Assembly (NCBI GenBank): GCA_014621425.1
Contig: JAANBB010000055.1
Coordinates: 89,382 to 153,381, forward strand
Direction: 5' to 3'
Origin: Cylindrodendrum hubeiense
Lineage: Eukaryota > Ascomycota > Sordariomycetes > Hypocreales > Nectriaceae
DNA: 64,000 nt
This document shows positions 11,325 to 22,207 of this stretch, piece after piece (position 1 is the first letter of the stretch; the number at the start of each line of letters is the position of its first letter). Made by a program: the position numbers and the translations under genes. The notes below the pieces were generated by a model. The model had not been told where the DNA came from. It saw only the letters and a program-made list of their open reading frames with translations, and made no database searches.

Positions 11325-12975
11325 CTAAACCCGGACAGTTTGCTGAGCCGGCTCCTTCACATCATCGCTAGCTGCCGACCTGTCACTGGGAATGATCTCC
11401 TCGACCGCTCTGGACTTGGCTCCCTCTTGGTCCAGTCCCCACTCTACAATATCAGGATGCTTGTCAACGTAGAAGCGCAATCCCAAAATAGAAATGATAC
11501 TTCCAACGGCAAAGGCTGCAGCCAAGGGGAAGCCGATTGGGTATCTCGGGCTGTCGGCCACGCGCCACGCCCGCAGTGGGATGGAGGCGTGTCCAGCGTA
11601 AACAAGAGTGACGGCAGTTCCGACAAGGATTGATCGGACCTCTGGCTCTTTGCGGAGGATCTCAGCCATCCAAGCCAAGAGCGCGTATCCCCAGGCCGCC
11701 GTAGCGAAAGTCAGGAAGTAGAAAGCCATGATGGTTTGTCGAGAGTCGGGCCAGCCGGCAAGAACTGAGGTCGCGAGCACCTGTAGAGCCGCAACCGCGA
11801 CTGCAACCTGCCATCTCCAACCCTTCCAGTCACTGAGCGCGTTCAGTCCGATGTTGCAGACGATGCTGATGCCGTATCCTCCCAGTGGGATAAGATTGAC
11901 GGTGTAGACGGAGTACAGCGAGTCGCCATTCGAGTCCGTGAGCCCCTTCAGGTAAAGAAGGAAGTAAGAATTGGCGCGCTGACTCCAGGCGAATTGGAGG
12001 TAACCAGCCAGATACAGGTAGGTGATGGGGGTCTTGACGAGGAGCTTCAGCTTTTCGACCAGGACCTTGAAGGGGATGATGCTGGATGTCTTGGTTCCGC
12101 TGTCATCCATTCTCGCGCGCGAAAGCTCTCGTTCTTGCTCAGTCAAGTACAGAGCTCGTGTGATGGAGGGCGAATCAGGGATCACCAGGAATCCCACAAG
12201 GCCCCAGAAAATGGTCATAATGCCTGAGACAATGAACAGCCATTGCCAGCCTGCGAGGCCGTGGGCGCCGTTCAAGTTCTTGTAGAGAGCTGCCTGGACA
12301 ATGCCCAAGAACATGTTTCCTGCCACGCCGCTGACACCGAAAATAGCCAGTCGCTTTCCAAGTTCCTTTGGTGTGTACCTATAAGTCATTAGCATAGTCA
12401 CCGGATTGGAGATGATGAGTCCTTACCAGTTCAGGATGAGAGACACGATGCCAGGCCATGAGGTTGACTCGAAGACTCCGAGAAAGAAGCGCAGTACATA
12501 GATGGTCTTAGCACTCTGCGCCTTGTAAGTGAACAGGGTAAAAAGTCCCCACACTATCTCGCAGAAAGGAAGGAAGACCGAGGGCCGGACCCGTGTTTGG
12601 ATCAATTGCGAGGGAACGATGAAGAGGGCGTAGCCAACAGAGAACCATGTGGTGAATTCCACCAATTCGTTCCCAAACAGCCCCAAATCCTCCTTCATTC
12701 CTGAAACATATGCAGCAGTGGTGGCGCTCTGATCCATGTCTTTAAATAGCTGGAATACCGTTAGCTGTGATTGCAAAGTCGCACGTGGGGGTGTGGCTTA
12801 CACCAGCGACGAACGCCCATGACAGAAGCAAGGTGTCAAGCTTCAGTAGGAGCACATGTCTCGGGTCTTTGAAGTATGGGTGGACTCTGGCAAGCCACGA
12901 GGTTGAGTCGGGAAGCGCATCGATCTGACGCTCCTCGGGGGCCGAGCTGTTCTTCAGACTGTTCGTGGGCGACAT
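11325..12975 (-). CDS. MFS transporter, anion:cation symporter (ACS/DAL5-like) family
   Basis: Three exons, 12975-12802, 12749-12427 and 12378-11325, with introns of 52 and 48 nt (phases 0 and 2); 516 residues. The sequence has the fungal ACS layout: a soluble N-terminus, then about 12 hydrophobic segments. Family-like motifs include LDTLLLSWAF, DMDQSATTAAYVSGMKEDLG, the FFLGVFES loop and SGVAGNMFLG. Relatives (allantoate, nicotinate, pantothenate and sulfonate carriers) import small organic anions with protons across the plasma membrane. The gene is divergent from a TauD-type dioxygenase 750 bp away. That suggests the two act together on one substrate (inference), but the substrate cannot be read from sequence. 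Confidence 0.88.
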
Positions 12976-13725
12976 GGTTGCGGATTGCCGACTAGGTCAG
13001 ACAGTTAACCGGGAGGCTTGGTGGTGGGTCTGGAATCTGAGCTGATTGAAGAGATCGGCGAAATCAGTCAAGGGGAAGGCATTATATATGTCGTGAGAAT
13101 GTTAATATGCCTGAGTGTTTCTGTTGCCCGTTGCTGTACGCAAGCCAATTTCCAGGATTTTTTCTGGTCCATGCTGAATCACTGTTCTGGGCTGTCCACT
13201 TCAAGGCTATAATGACGAAATCCTGTCTGGGGGTTCCATTTCAGGTAACATCCTGAATCGTGTGCCGACCCGGGAGCGATGTCCGTGACACGAACGATGA
13301 ATGGTAGTTCGGTTCGTTTTAGATGGTGGAGACCTCGGGCATACGCGATTCTCCACCCGTGGTCCAGCAATCCAATAATAAGCATGGCAATTGGAGGTTT
13401 CAAAGCCGATGTGGTTAGCTGCCCCCAGAGAGCATCGATTGCGTCTTTGTATAGACAAATTGTGAAGAGTTTATTTGTCCACTAGCGTGCGACGGTTGGC
13501 TTGGCAGCCGATGACGACAACCATTATTACCACTTCTGTCAAACTCGGTCGGCCAGTCGCCGACATCAAGGCTGCCGGCAATTAATCTTGGAGATAACGG
13601 CCATGCGTCAAATACAATATGTGCAGATGCCGCTGCATCGGTTATTCAAAAGCATGCAGCTTCGAGCACAGACTTCCTCCCAAGACCTCAAATTCTCTCT
13701 CTAGCACACCATACACCCAGGCGTC
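12976..13725. promoter_or_regulatory. Divergent promoter region of transporter and TauD dioxygenase
   Basis: The 750-bp region separates the start codons of the ACS transporter (-) and the TauD-family gene (+), so it must carry both promoters. I looked for a MetR/Cys3-type palindrome (ATGRYRYCAT) and did not find a clear one by eye. No TATA box stands out. Confidence 0.5.
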
Positions 13726-14832
13726 ATGTCTTCAGCGCCGTTGTACCCTGCATATCTCCCCACTCGAACCGATGGGTATGTCGCACCCAAGGTGGTCCCC
13801 ATTTTCGAGGGCGACGAGCCAGGCAATCGTGCAGACCCGTCAAAGCCATCGATCTTGAAGGCCGGGGTGACTGTGACAAATATTACCCCGAGGATCGGCA
13901 CTGAAATCCGCGGGGTACAGATCAGCAAGCTTGGCGCGAGTGGACTGGATGAACTCGCTCTGCTGGCTGCCGAGAGAGGTGTCGTCGTTTTTGTCAGTGC
14001 CTCTCCCCTTCCAAGTTCACGAATTGCTGCTAAAAACCAACCCAGAGGGACCAAGATTTTGCGGACGTTGGCTTTGACAAGCAACTGAACACTGTTAAAC
14101 ACTATGGCCCGCTTCATCAACACCCTACAATGGGCTACCCTGAAGGCACTGGGCCCGAGTTCCATGTTGTCTACGCTGATGAGAAATCGTAAGGCTACCC
14201 CAATCTCGATGAAGTATCCATAAAGCTAACATGCCATCAGTGGAAATCTGAGGACTCTTCTGGGACCGCGGACGACCTACGACTTGTGGCACATTGATCA
14301 GACCTTCACGCCCAACGTCCCATCGACCACTTTCTTCTGGGTCCTTGAAACCCCTGAGTCGGGTGGTGGCGATACCGCATTTACTTCGCTTACAGCGGCC
14401 TATGAGGCACTGTCACCAGCTTTCAGAGAGACACTTTCATCGCTGAATCTCTTGCACACATCTGCTTCGGAAGGAGAGGTCAGGCGAGTTGGCACTGAAC
14501 GTGCCTTGAAGGAAGCCATCAACGCTACCCACCCGCTGGTCATCAAGCATCCTGTTACCGGGAAGCCAGCACTGTTTGTTAACCCCGCCATTGCTCGTCA
14601 AGTTGAAGGGTTCCTGCCGGAGGAGTCACAAAATCTCCTGTCGTTCCTCCACAACCACATCCGGAGTTTGGACTTCAACTGCCGTGTGAGGTGGGAGAAG
14701 GGGACGGTAGTAGTCTGGGACCAACGTTCGTGTGGACACACGGCTGTTCCTGACTTCCAGGACAATGAAAGAAGACATATGGTGAGGATTATTCCGTATG
14801 GGTCGCAGCCCGAGCCCTTTGCAGAAAGATGA
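13726..14832 (+). CDS. TauD/TfdA-family Fe(II)/2-oxoglutarate dioxygenase
   Basis: Three exons, 13726-13992, 14046-14188 and 14241-14832 (introns 53 and 52 nt, both with standard ends); 333 residues, normal for fungal TauD-like enzymes. The Fe(II) facial triad is visible: H154-x-D156 in LWHIDQTF and the distal H303 in CGHTAVPDF. The Arg-rich C-terminal segment RRHMVRI supplies the 2-oxoglutarate-binding arginine. The enzyme would hydroxylate a small organic acid such as a sulfonate (releasing sulfite) or a phenoxy/alpha-keto acid; the class cannot be fixed from sequence. Its pairing with a divergent organic-anion transporter supports a scavenging role (inference). Cytosolic: no targeting signal seen. 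Confidence 0.9.
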
Positions 14833-15415
14833 TATGTCTTGCCTGCAGAATGTCACATATATCTCAATAAGCAAAGAAATAACCATGTTGCTCTAATAAT
14901 AAAAATGTGATGGTTTTCGATGGAAAAATAAGCAACGAGATATCTTGCGCCATCCGGATTAGGTCTAGTCGACGTGTCGGAGCGTACAGACTTCAACGGC
15001 TGTGCATTGATTGCCACGGCACTTGAAAGACTTCCCCTGGCGGTGTGGCCCAGGTTGACGGGCGGGTCAGAGAAGCAGCCATCCTGCAGCCGCCGATGGC
15101 CTTATTCCAGCCTTGCCCAACCATAACCGAATATTTCGTGATTGACTGGGTTTACATCCAAGTGGCGTTTCCGTCGTTTGATGATGTGGCGTATGGTTGG
15201 GCTGGTAATAGAGGCGGGACTAGCCTAGAACAGAATCGATGCTGGAAGCGCCTGATGAATGGGGCGACCGTCAGATGGTGGAACTGCTGACAATCATGCT
15301 GTGGCTGGCATTCACCAGCTATTGAATATTTAAGAAGTACACACTATACCTAATTATTTTCGGAACTAACACATCGAATACTTTTTATACTGGAATCACT
15401 TTTCTGCTACGAACC
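14833..15415. other. Intergenic region
   Basis: It contains the 3' region of the dioxygenase and the promoter of the hydrolase. A weak open frame at 15045-15290 has no family resemblance. A TTTTTATAC stretch about 30 bp before the ATG at 15416 may be TATA-like. Confidence 0.4.
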
Positions 15416-16255
15416 ATGACAACAAGGCGGCAGCCACTGAAGGACGAGGCGACATCTGACGACGATGAACTTTTCTACCTTGAAATCAACCCTGCTGGAT
15501 CTACGTCGGTTTTCTTTCTTCATGGAGTTCTTTCCTGCCATTTGGAATGGGAGCATGTAACCCCTTACCTCTCATCGGACTACCACCTGGTCGTCGTCGA
15601 CGTGAACGGCCACTCCAACTCTTCAAAGATCCTCCCGGCCAATCTCCCCACATCAACCGACCGTGTCGCAGATCTGATCAAACGCCATGCCCATGGGGGT
15701 AAAGCCCATGTCGTCGGACTAAGCATGGGTGGATTTATCGCACTAGAGGTGGCCCGTTGTTACCCGGAACTTGTGCACAGCGTCTTCGCGACAGGCGCAC
15801 ATCCCTTCAGAGGCATTTACAGGTGGCTTTCATTGCGGCCATTTATTATTTGGATATTGCTGTGTTTGTTACATTCGATGCCAGACCGCCTTTACTGGTG
15901 GATGGCTTCTAGTCACGGGATGGCGCGACACGAAGCGCTAAGAGCCGAGATGGCGAAAAACAGATCGTGGACAATGGTGCGCGACAACTATACAAGTATC
16001 TTGGATTTCGACTACGACAAAGTGCGGGAAATTCATGTTCGGACAGCAGTTATTGCTGGTAGCCTCCAAGATGATGTTCAAGCGACACGGGACATGGGCC
16101 CATTGCTGCGAGAGGGCGGAAGCAATGCGAGCCAGGTGTTTGTGGTGAAGAATGCGGTTCATGCATGGAACCTACAGTTCCCAGAAGTTTTTGCGCGTGG
16201 AATCAGGGCGTGGATCGAAGGGGAAGAGTTGCCAAAAGAGTACGAAGAGCTGTAA
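15416..16255 (+). CDS. Alpha/beta hydrolase, single exon
   Basis: 279 residues with no intron. The fold signatures are clear: oxyanion HG motif in FFLHGVLSCHLEW (about residues 36-48), nucleophile elbow G-L-S103-M-G-G, and a C-terminal His in KNAVHAWNLQFP. The acidic member of the triad is probably in the AGSLQDDVQ strand-loop. A hydrophobic stretch around residues 145-160 (PFIIWILLCLLHSMP) lies in the cap region; it could be a lid helix or a membrane-associated segment. No signal peptide. Substrate unknown; small esters, epoxides or lactones are all possible. The gene stands alone between unrelated neighbours. Confidence 0.85.
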   Translation: MTTRRQPLKDEATSDDDELFYLEINPAGSTSVFFLHGVLSCHLEWEHVTPYLSSDYHLVVVDVNGHSNSSKILPANLPTSTDRVADLIKRHAHGGKAHVVGLSMGGFIALEVARCYPELVHSVFATGAHPFRGIYRWLSLRPFIIWILLCLLHSMPDRLYWWMASSHGMARHEALRAEMAKNRSWTMVRDNYTSILDFDYDKVREIHVRTAVIAGSLQDDVQATRDMGPLLREGGSNASQVFVVKNAVHAWNLQFPEVFARGIRAWIEGEELPKEYEEL

Positions 16256-17207
16256 TATGCGACTATCCATTCCGACATAATCTATTTCTCAACTGGTGCC
16301 CTGAAACTATTTCTATGTTTCTGTGGTGCATTTTCTCTTCAAGCTTCGTTAATCTGTTAATTTTAAAAAGACTCCCACTTTATTTTACTCGGTTCATTAT
16401 TGCCTTTGTCTCTTGTGTGAACTTTAAGTGCACGCGTCCAATACCCCTACGCGATCTCCAATTAGTGTAAAACATGAAGTCATAGGACAGTGTAGAGAAT
16501 TCTTGATACCTAGGATTGGTATAATGACGTACCCATTGATGGTGTATCTGTAGATCCTAGCGTCGTCGGAAAATATGGAGATCTGTCTGTCCCACATAGC
16601 AACGAAACCTGCAGGGCCCCCTAGGTAATCAAGGAGCCAGTAGGGGTGAATTTGATCATTCTCGGGAATTCTCCGTTGCTACGGATGCGTGTAAAATTGT
16701 GGCCGGATACAAAACTGTTCAAATTGAATGACTAGAAATAAATGTCCTCGAATTCCCTTGCGTGACTAAGAGATCATCAGGTGAATTCAAAGGGGTCTGG
16801 ATCCTAGTAAGCTTCGAAGTAACTGACAAAACTCCTCGAGCTCATGATCTGGGCTGATGTCGACAGTACAATGCGAACCCCATGTGAAAAGATAAGGCTA
16901 GGGTAAGGAGTGAGTTGTATCTCATGTGACTAAACAAAAGCGGATTCAATCATTTAAGAAACGGGTCTGTTTATTTGATCCTCTCTTGTATTGGGCTAGT
17001 ACCGGATCAAACGGCATCTAACGATGAGGCGCAGGGAATAGTCTCGGATATGTCGGCTTGCCGCATATCTAACAGTATTTGACGACGTGGACAAGGAAAT
17101 GTTATGATAATGTCGTTCGTAAGTGAGGAGTGGTAGTTCAGCTAAACCCCTCATCATCTTGAGGCCTCCTCTCCTTCCATACCTTGATCCAAGTCCTCGA
17201 GGTAGTT
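16256..17207. other. Intergenic region, no gene seen
   Basis: It holds the 3' end of the hydrolase and the promoter of the Cys-repeat protein. No coherent reading frame, inverted repeat or transposon end was recognised. Confidence 0.5.
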
Positions 17208-19850
17208 ATGGCATCTCAACACCCTCATACACCATGGAATCCATACGGGCAGCAGACGCCGCCTATAGCTCCGGCGCCGGCTGCCCCCCAACAGCAGCAG
17301 TATGCGTATGCATACCTGCCGGGGTCATCTCTTCCGCCACCTCCACAACCACCACGACAGAGTCAAGGGTCGCAACCGATCTCACAAGTGTTGTCATCTC
17401 CCACGACATACTATTCTCCCGATCCCCGTCAGTATTTGCATGAAGCGCCAGCAAACCAAGTCCAACATCCTTCTCGGCCTCCCATGTCATCACCGGCGCA
17501 GTGGTCCAATAACCAAGCCGACCAGCCCTATCAGCATCAGCCTCCTGCCCTACCGCAACGAAATTTCGGAATCCCAATCGCACCACAGCAGGTCAACCCT
17601 GGAGGCTACAATTACTACCCATCATCTCAGCCTGCTCCTGCAAGCCAGAGTTCTCCACTCCAACCAACAGTTCCGCCGAGACCTCCGCAGGCACCCAATT
17701 TATACGTGTACGAGGCACCAGCTTACCCTGAAAATCGCCTGCAACAGCCTATTCCTGTTAACACAATCGCCTCGAATTCTTTCGAACACTCGCGAGGGTC
17801 TCAGACCCAGAGCCAATGCCCTACATCAACGTCGGCCCAGTCTTCTGATCACTACGTAGCAGAGTTATCTGCCGGAAATGTCAGCCCTGCCCAGCTCGCG
17901 GGATTCCAGTCGAATGTAAACCAGTTATCGACACCACCAGCTCACCAATCTTCAGGACAATCCTTCGGGTGCGATTTACCAGAGGTCGCAACTCCACCTA
18001 CAGAATATGTGAGCGGTTTGATGCCACTGTTGAGCAATCTATCAATCAACCCGCCTGCAACAACCATAGTATCGGTTCCTAAATACGATGAAGTTGAGTT
18101 CCCGTATCTGATATCATCCGAGCCACGACTCGATGGAGAGCCCAACGAAGTTCTGCAGGAATGCCCAAAGTCGCGTCAAGTTGACTACAAAACCTTCTGG
18201 TATTGCCTGCAGGAGGCACCAGGGTCGCTTATCTGTACGCATTGCTATTATAAGTTTATCTCCGCGACGTCTCTGCGCGGCGCGTTTCAGAAGGTCGAAA
18301 AGACAAGTGGCAGGTGTCGCTTCAACATACATCGGATCCTTTTGTACATCTGGCCCGAGGCTCAGAGACGTCAGAGCACACATGCCCTCTCCGAGTTCAT
18401 GACACGAAGACTCACAATTCCGGACTGCAAGGGATGGAGTGGTACGATGCTCAAAGAAGGCATCAAGTTCTTTTCCCCGACATCCAGCAGCCCTAAAGGC
18501 TTTGTGGTCTGTGAAGCATGTTATGAGGACGAAGTACTCGACTCTCCGTTTGCAGGATACTTCGCTCCCACCACTTCAGTTCTAGGCCCCACTCAGAAAT
18601 GGTATTGCTGTTTCTCCGGAGCTCTTGTCGGCCGATTGTTCAGAAAGTACAGCACGCAAAACGGGGGATGGGATCAGTGGACCCAGGAAGCGGAAAAACG
18701 CATATTTATGCCGATATGTGATGGCAAGACAGTAAGCGCGACCAGTAGACGGTGGTACCGCGTACGGGGTTTAAACCAATCCATAGCTTGTGAAGCCTGT
18801 TACCTTGATCGAGCTGGCAGCACGAGATTTGCAGATTCTTTTGAATTTGTCGCCAGCCTACCACGGGGCACGAACTGTACCTGTCTTCTCAAGGTATTTC
18901 CTGTGGTAGTATCATGGCAGGTGTCTCAACTGTCTCGAGACTACAATTTTTTCTGGCGAACAGCAAATGCATTTCTAACACATAAGGCATGCTCGGCAGC
19001 GGGCTCAAAGGGAGGGTCATTCTACCGGCTGCGTGGACCAGCAGTTGACTTCTGCGTCTGCGTCGTCTGCTTCTCAGGAATCCTTCAGTCAATGCGAGTG
19101 GACAGGTACTTCGAGCTGGCAAATTACGATCCCAAAGACACAATAGTATGCAGCCTTACACCTGGCGCCCCTCGCTTCGCCGAGTATATTCGCCGCCTTT
19201 CCGAAGCCTATGAGACAGGAGTGTGGTCAAGATTTTCGACCTTCGTCCATAAATGGGCTTCAGTACCAGTTTGCTCCATGGATACGCTGGGTCCTGGAAT
19301 ATTTTACGGTTTCAGCGAGGGATTTCCTGATATTGCCGCTTGCCAGCAATGCTATGAAGAAGTCATTCAGAGGTCTCGTTTTGACCCAATGGTTGTGCGC
19401 CGGGGCGAAACACAACTGAACGGTGGCCCTCTCAAGGCCATCTGCAGCTTTTTCTCCCCACGCATGCGGTTGCGATGGACCACAGCCTGTGCATCGGGAG
19501 ACTTTGATGGCTTCATGGAGTTCGCGAAGCTGCGCGTCAAGGTGTGGTGCGAGACAATACCACGGATGCAGATGATTCTGGCCCAGCAAAAAATGACACA
19601 ACAACGAGCCATGACTTCCGCGCTTGCAAGCGTCGCATATCAAGGCATGGAGAACATTAAATTAGCTGCGAGCGGTTATCGTAGCGATAGGTTATACGGG
19701 AGCAGCTCCCTTGGGTGGCACGAGACACAGAATGGAGCGATTTCTGCTCGGTACAATCAGGACGCGATGGCTGGTTCTGCGCAGGTTGCAAACGGGGATG
19801 TGTGGACAGTGATGCTACAGTTAGAGAGCCGATGGAAAGAGGTTTTATAG
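17208..19850 (+). CDS. Large protein with five ~93-residue CxxC(Y/F) repeats
   Basis: A single exon of 880 residues from the ATG at 17208. Residues 1 to about 280 are low complexity, rich in Pro, Gln, Ser, Tyr and Asn (disordered). From about residue 320 the sequence is ordered and contains five related units. Each carries a C-x2-C-(Y/F) core, followed 8-12 residues later by an aromatic or small residue: CTHCYYKF (about residue 342), CEACYEDEV (435), CEACYLDRA (527), CVVCFSGIL (617) and CQQCYEEVI (711). The spacing is about 90-95 residues, and Trp/Tyr residues recur before each core. Paired cysteines at this spacing could bind zinc (inference). I know of similar fungal proteins only as uncharacterised; no function can be assigned. 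No signal peptide or clear membrane segment. Confidence 0.82.
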   Translation: MASQHPHTPWNPYGQQTPPIAPAPAAPQQQQYAYAYLPGSSLPPPPQPPRQSQGSQPISQVLSSPTTYYSPDPRQYLHEAPANQVQHPSRPPMSSPAQWSNNQADQPYQHQPPALPQRNFGIPIAPQQVNPGGYNYYPSSQPAPASQSSPLQPTVPPRPPQAPNLYVYEAPAYPENRLQQPIPVNTIASNSFEHSRGSQTQSQCPTSTSAQSSDHYVAELSAGNVSPAQLAGFQSNVNQLSTPPAHQSSGQSFGCDLPEVATPPTEYVSGLMPLLSNLSINPPATTIVSVPKYDEVEFPYLISSEPRLDGEPNEVLQECPKSRQVDYKTFWYCLQEAPGSLICTHCYYKFISATSLRGAFQKVEKTSGRCRFNIHRILLYIWPEAQRRQSTHALSEFMTRRLTIPDCKGWSGTMLKEGIKFFSPTSSSPKGFVVCEACYEDEVLDSPFAGYFAPTTSVLGPTQKWYCCFSGALVGRLFRKYSTQNGGWDQWTQEAEKRIFMPICDGKTVSATSRRWYRVRGLNQSIACEACYLDRAGSTRFADSFEFVASLPRGTNCTCLLKVFPVVVSWQVSQLSRDYNFFWRTANAFLTHKACSAAGSKGGSFYRLRGPAVDFCVCVVCFSGILQSMRVDRYFELANYDPKDTIVCSLTPGAPRFAEYIRRLSEAYETGVWSRFSTFVHKWASVPVCSMDTLGPGIFYGFSEGFPDIAACQQCYEEVIQRSRFDPMVVRRGETQLNGGPLKAICSFFSPRMRLRWTTACASGDFDGFMEFAKLRVKVWCETIPRMQMILAQQKMTQQRAMTSALASVAYQGMENIKLAASGYRSDRLYGSSSLGWHETQNGAISARYNQDAMAGSAQVANGDVWTVMLQLESRWKEVL

Positions 19851-20364
19851 CGAGCGAAAATTACGATGAGAATTACCAAGTATTGATATGCCTTCTGAAC
19901 ATGAAGAATTTGTAAATTTGTTAATGTAACATGAGCCAGATGAACGTCTCTCAGCCCAAGAAGTAACATCATACATTCAATGGCTCGTTGAGGGCGCTGG
20001 TTCTCTCACTTGATACAGCAAATAATCACCTTCCGGAAATCTTGACAATTAAGGATGCCCACACAATTGCCAATTTCGCGTACTTTTTACAGCCATTGAG
20101 AGGACTACTCGGCGGCTGACCTGGCTGGCTGTAGCTATAAGCTTGGGAGGCTGACTAATTGAAGCTTACCACTAGAAACCCTCGCTGACCCTTTGTAAAT
20201 GCAAATGAGTCAGGCCGAGGTTTGTTGATTCTGTAGCTTCTGGGCTTCTTTCTGGAATCTGTCTTTTTCGGACTTTTGCATCTTGACAGGCTCACAGCAC
20301 ACCCATCGACAACACCATTTTTATATCTTCGCCTGTGCACATTCTGGCCTCTCTATACCTAACC
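19851..20364. other. Intergenic region
   Basis: It holds the 3' region of the Cys-repeat gene and the promoter of the serine hydrolase. A TTTTTATATC stretch about 40 bp before the ATG at 20365 is TATA-like. No gene seen. Confidence 0.4.
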
Positions 20365-21981
20365 ATGGACTTTTTCCATTCTGATAAATTTCGTTCCCAG
20401 GTGGAGGACTTGATGAACCAACACCACGTACCTGGACTCGCTATTGCAATTGTGCAGGGCGACGAAGTTGCTTCCGAGGGCTACGGAAAAGCATCCATTG
20501 AACCGCCAATACCTTGTACATCAGATACGCTCTTTGACTTCGCATCCTGTGCTAAATCCCTGACCGCCGCATCTGTCGGGCTATTAGTCGACGATAATGA
20601 GAATTTCCCCGAAGTGCAATATGAGGCTATCATGTCCAATTTGCTACCTGACGACTTCGTCATGCCCGGCGCTGGATATACGGAGGGCGTTACTTTGGAG
20701 GATGTCTTGAGCCATAGAACTGGCATGGCCCCGTAAAAGCCCTCACTTTCAGACTTTTGCTCATCACTGACTTGCGAACGCAGTCATGACAACTCCTACT
20801 TTGGCTCCCAAGCTTCGCAGCCAGACGATGCACGTTCTATCACTCGGAACTTGCGAAATCTGCCTGTCGCTGCCCCCATACGTGCAAGGTATATGTATTG
20901 CAATATGATGTACACTGCGGCATCGTATCTTGTTGAGGTGAAAAGCCAGCAGAGCTTTGCTGAATTTCTAGACCAGCGGTTTTTTCAGCCGCTTGGTATG
21001 AAATCGACCAGCCTTCAGCCCAAAAGCGCCCGAGCCAAGGGGTTTGGAGACCGTATTGCTACTGGATACCACTGGTACAAGGATAGCTCTACATACCACG
21101 GGTTTCAAAGCCCAGATTGTCCAGAGGGCCAAGGTGCAGGCTCCATCGTCACGAGCGTGGCAGATTTTGCCAAATGGGTGCAGGCATTAATGAACCGCAA
21201 AAGTCCAATCAATGAAAAAGTGTACCAAGGGTTGATCCGAATGCGGAGTTTCGTGAACCCAAACGCAAGAAGGCTGAAACCATACACATCACCTGCTGCA
21301 TACGCTGCGGGATTGGAAGTGCAATATTATCGGGGACACATGATTGTTGGGCACAATGGTGTGATAGATGGGTTCGGTAGCCGCTTCTTGTTCGTCCCTG
21401 AGTTCAGGTTTGGCGCCGTTATTGTTGGAAACTCGACTGGAGCAGGTCCGATTGGCACTATTTTAACCAGGGATTTAATCGATGAAGTCCTACAAGTCCC
21501 AGAGGCAGAACGCCCGCATCGGCAAAGAAGAAAACCCCGTCAAAGCACAGAAGATAATGATCTCAAGGTTCACCCAAATCATCAATACAAGAAAAAGGGA
21601 GAGAAAAAGGGACCAACCAAAGAAAACAAGCCAAAAGTTCACAATATTCCCATTAAAGATTTACAACCCCAAGAGACACCGCTTGCCCTATACACAGGCA
21701 GGTACTGGCACCCGGGATATCACGATATGACTGTTCAGGTCAAGGGTGACAAACTTTTCATCGATGCCACGGATCGTTCGATGGGATTCACTCTAACATT
21801 CAATCATATCTACGACCAAACAAAGTATACCGCGAATTTGAGTGACTTTTTGGAGGATGCTCTCGATTCATTTCAGGCCGAATTCATCTTTGAACATGGG
21901 AAAGCTGTGAAACTAGGCTTGAGGCTGGAGGTTGCTTTGAATGAGTTGATTTGGTTTACAAGAGTGGAGGAAAATTTTTAA
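20365..21981 (+). CDS. Beta-lactamase-fold serine hydrolase (class C / LACTB-type)
   Basis: Exons 20365-20732 and 20784-21981 (51-nt intron, phase 2); 521 residues. All three class C/penicillin-binding-protein motifs are visible: S61-C-A-K64 (SxxK), Y161-C-N163 (YxN) and H313-N-G315 (HxG, in place of KTG). Fungal members are usually esterases, transesterases or peptidase-like enzymes, not resistance factors. The catalytic domain ends near residue 360. A strongly basic, lysine-rich linker follows (about residues 365-405; HRQRRKPRQ, KKKGEKKG), then a C-terminal beta-rich domain (about 415-521) of the lipocalin-like type found in this family. No signal peptide, so probably intracellular. The substrate is unknown. 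Confidence 0.85.
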
Positions 21982-22207
21982 ACTAATTTCAGCACTTTAC
22001 CCTCGTCTAAAAATTGGAGTCTGGACTTTTCTGTTAATACGTTACAATGCGGCTACGGCAAAAGTGGAATGAACACATCGCTAATGCGTACCTCACGGAT
22101 TCTGGATCTACAAGTTGTATGCATCGAATATATCTCATATGACGTAGTTAAGCCGAGTGCTCGTAGCGAGCCCATCTGTGTTATACGAGTGAACATGCTG
22201 CTGCTGG

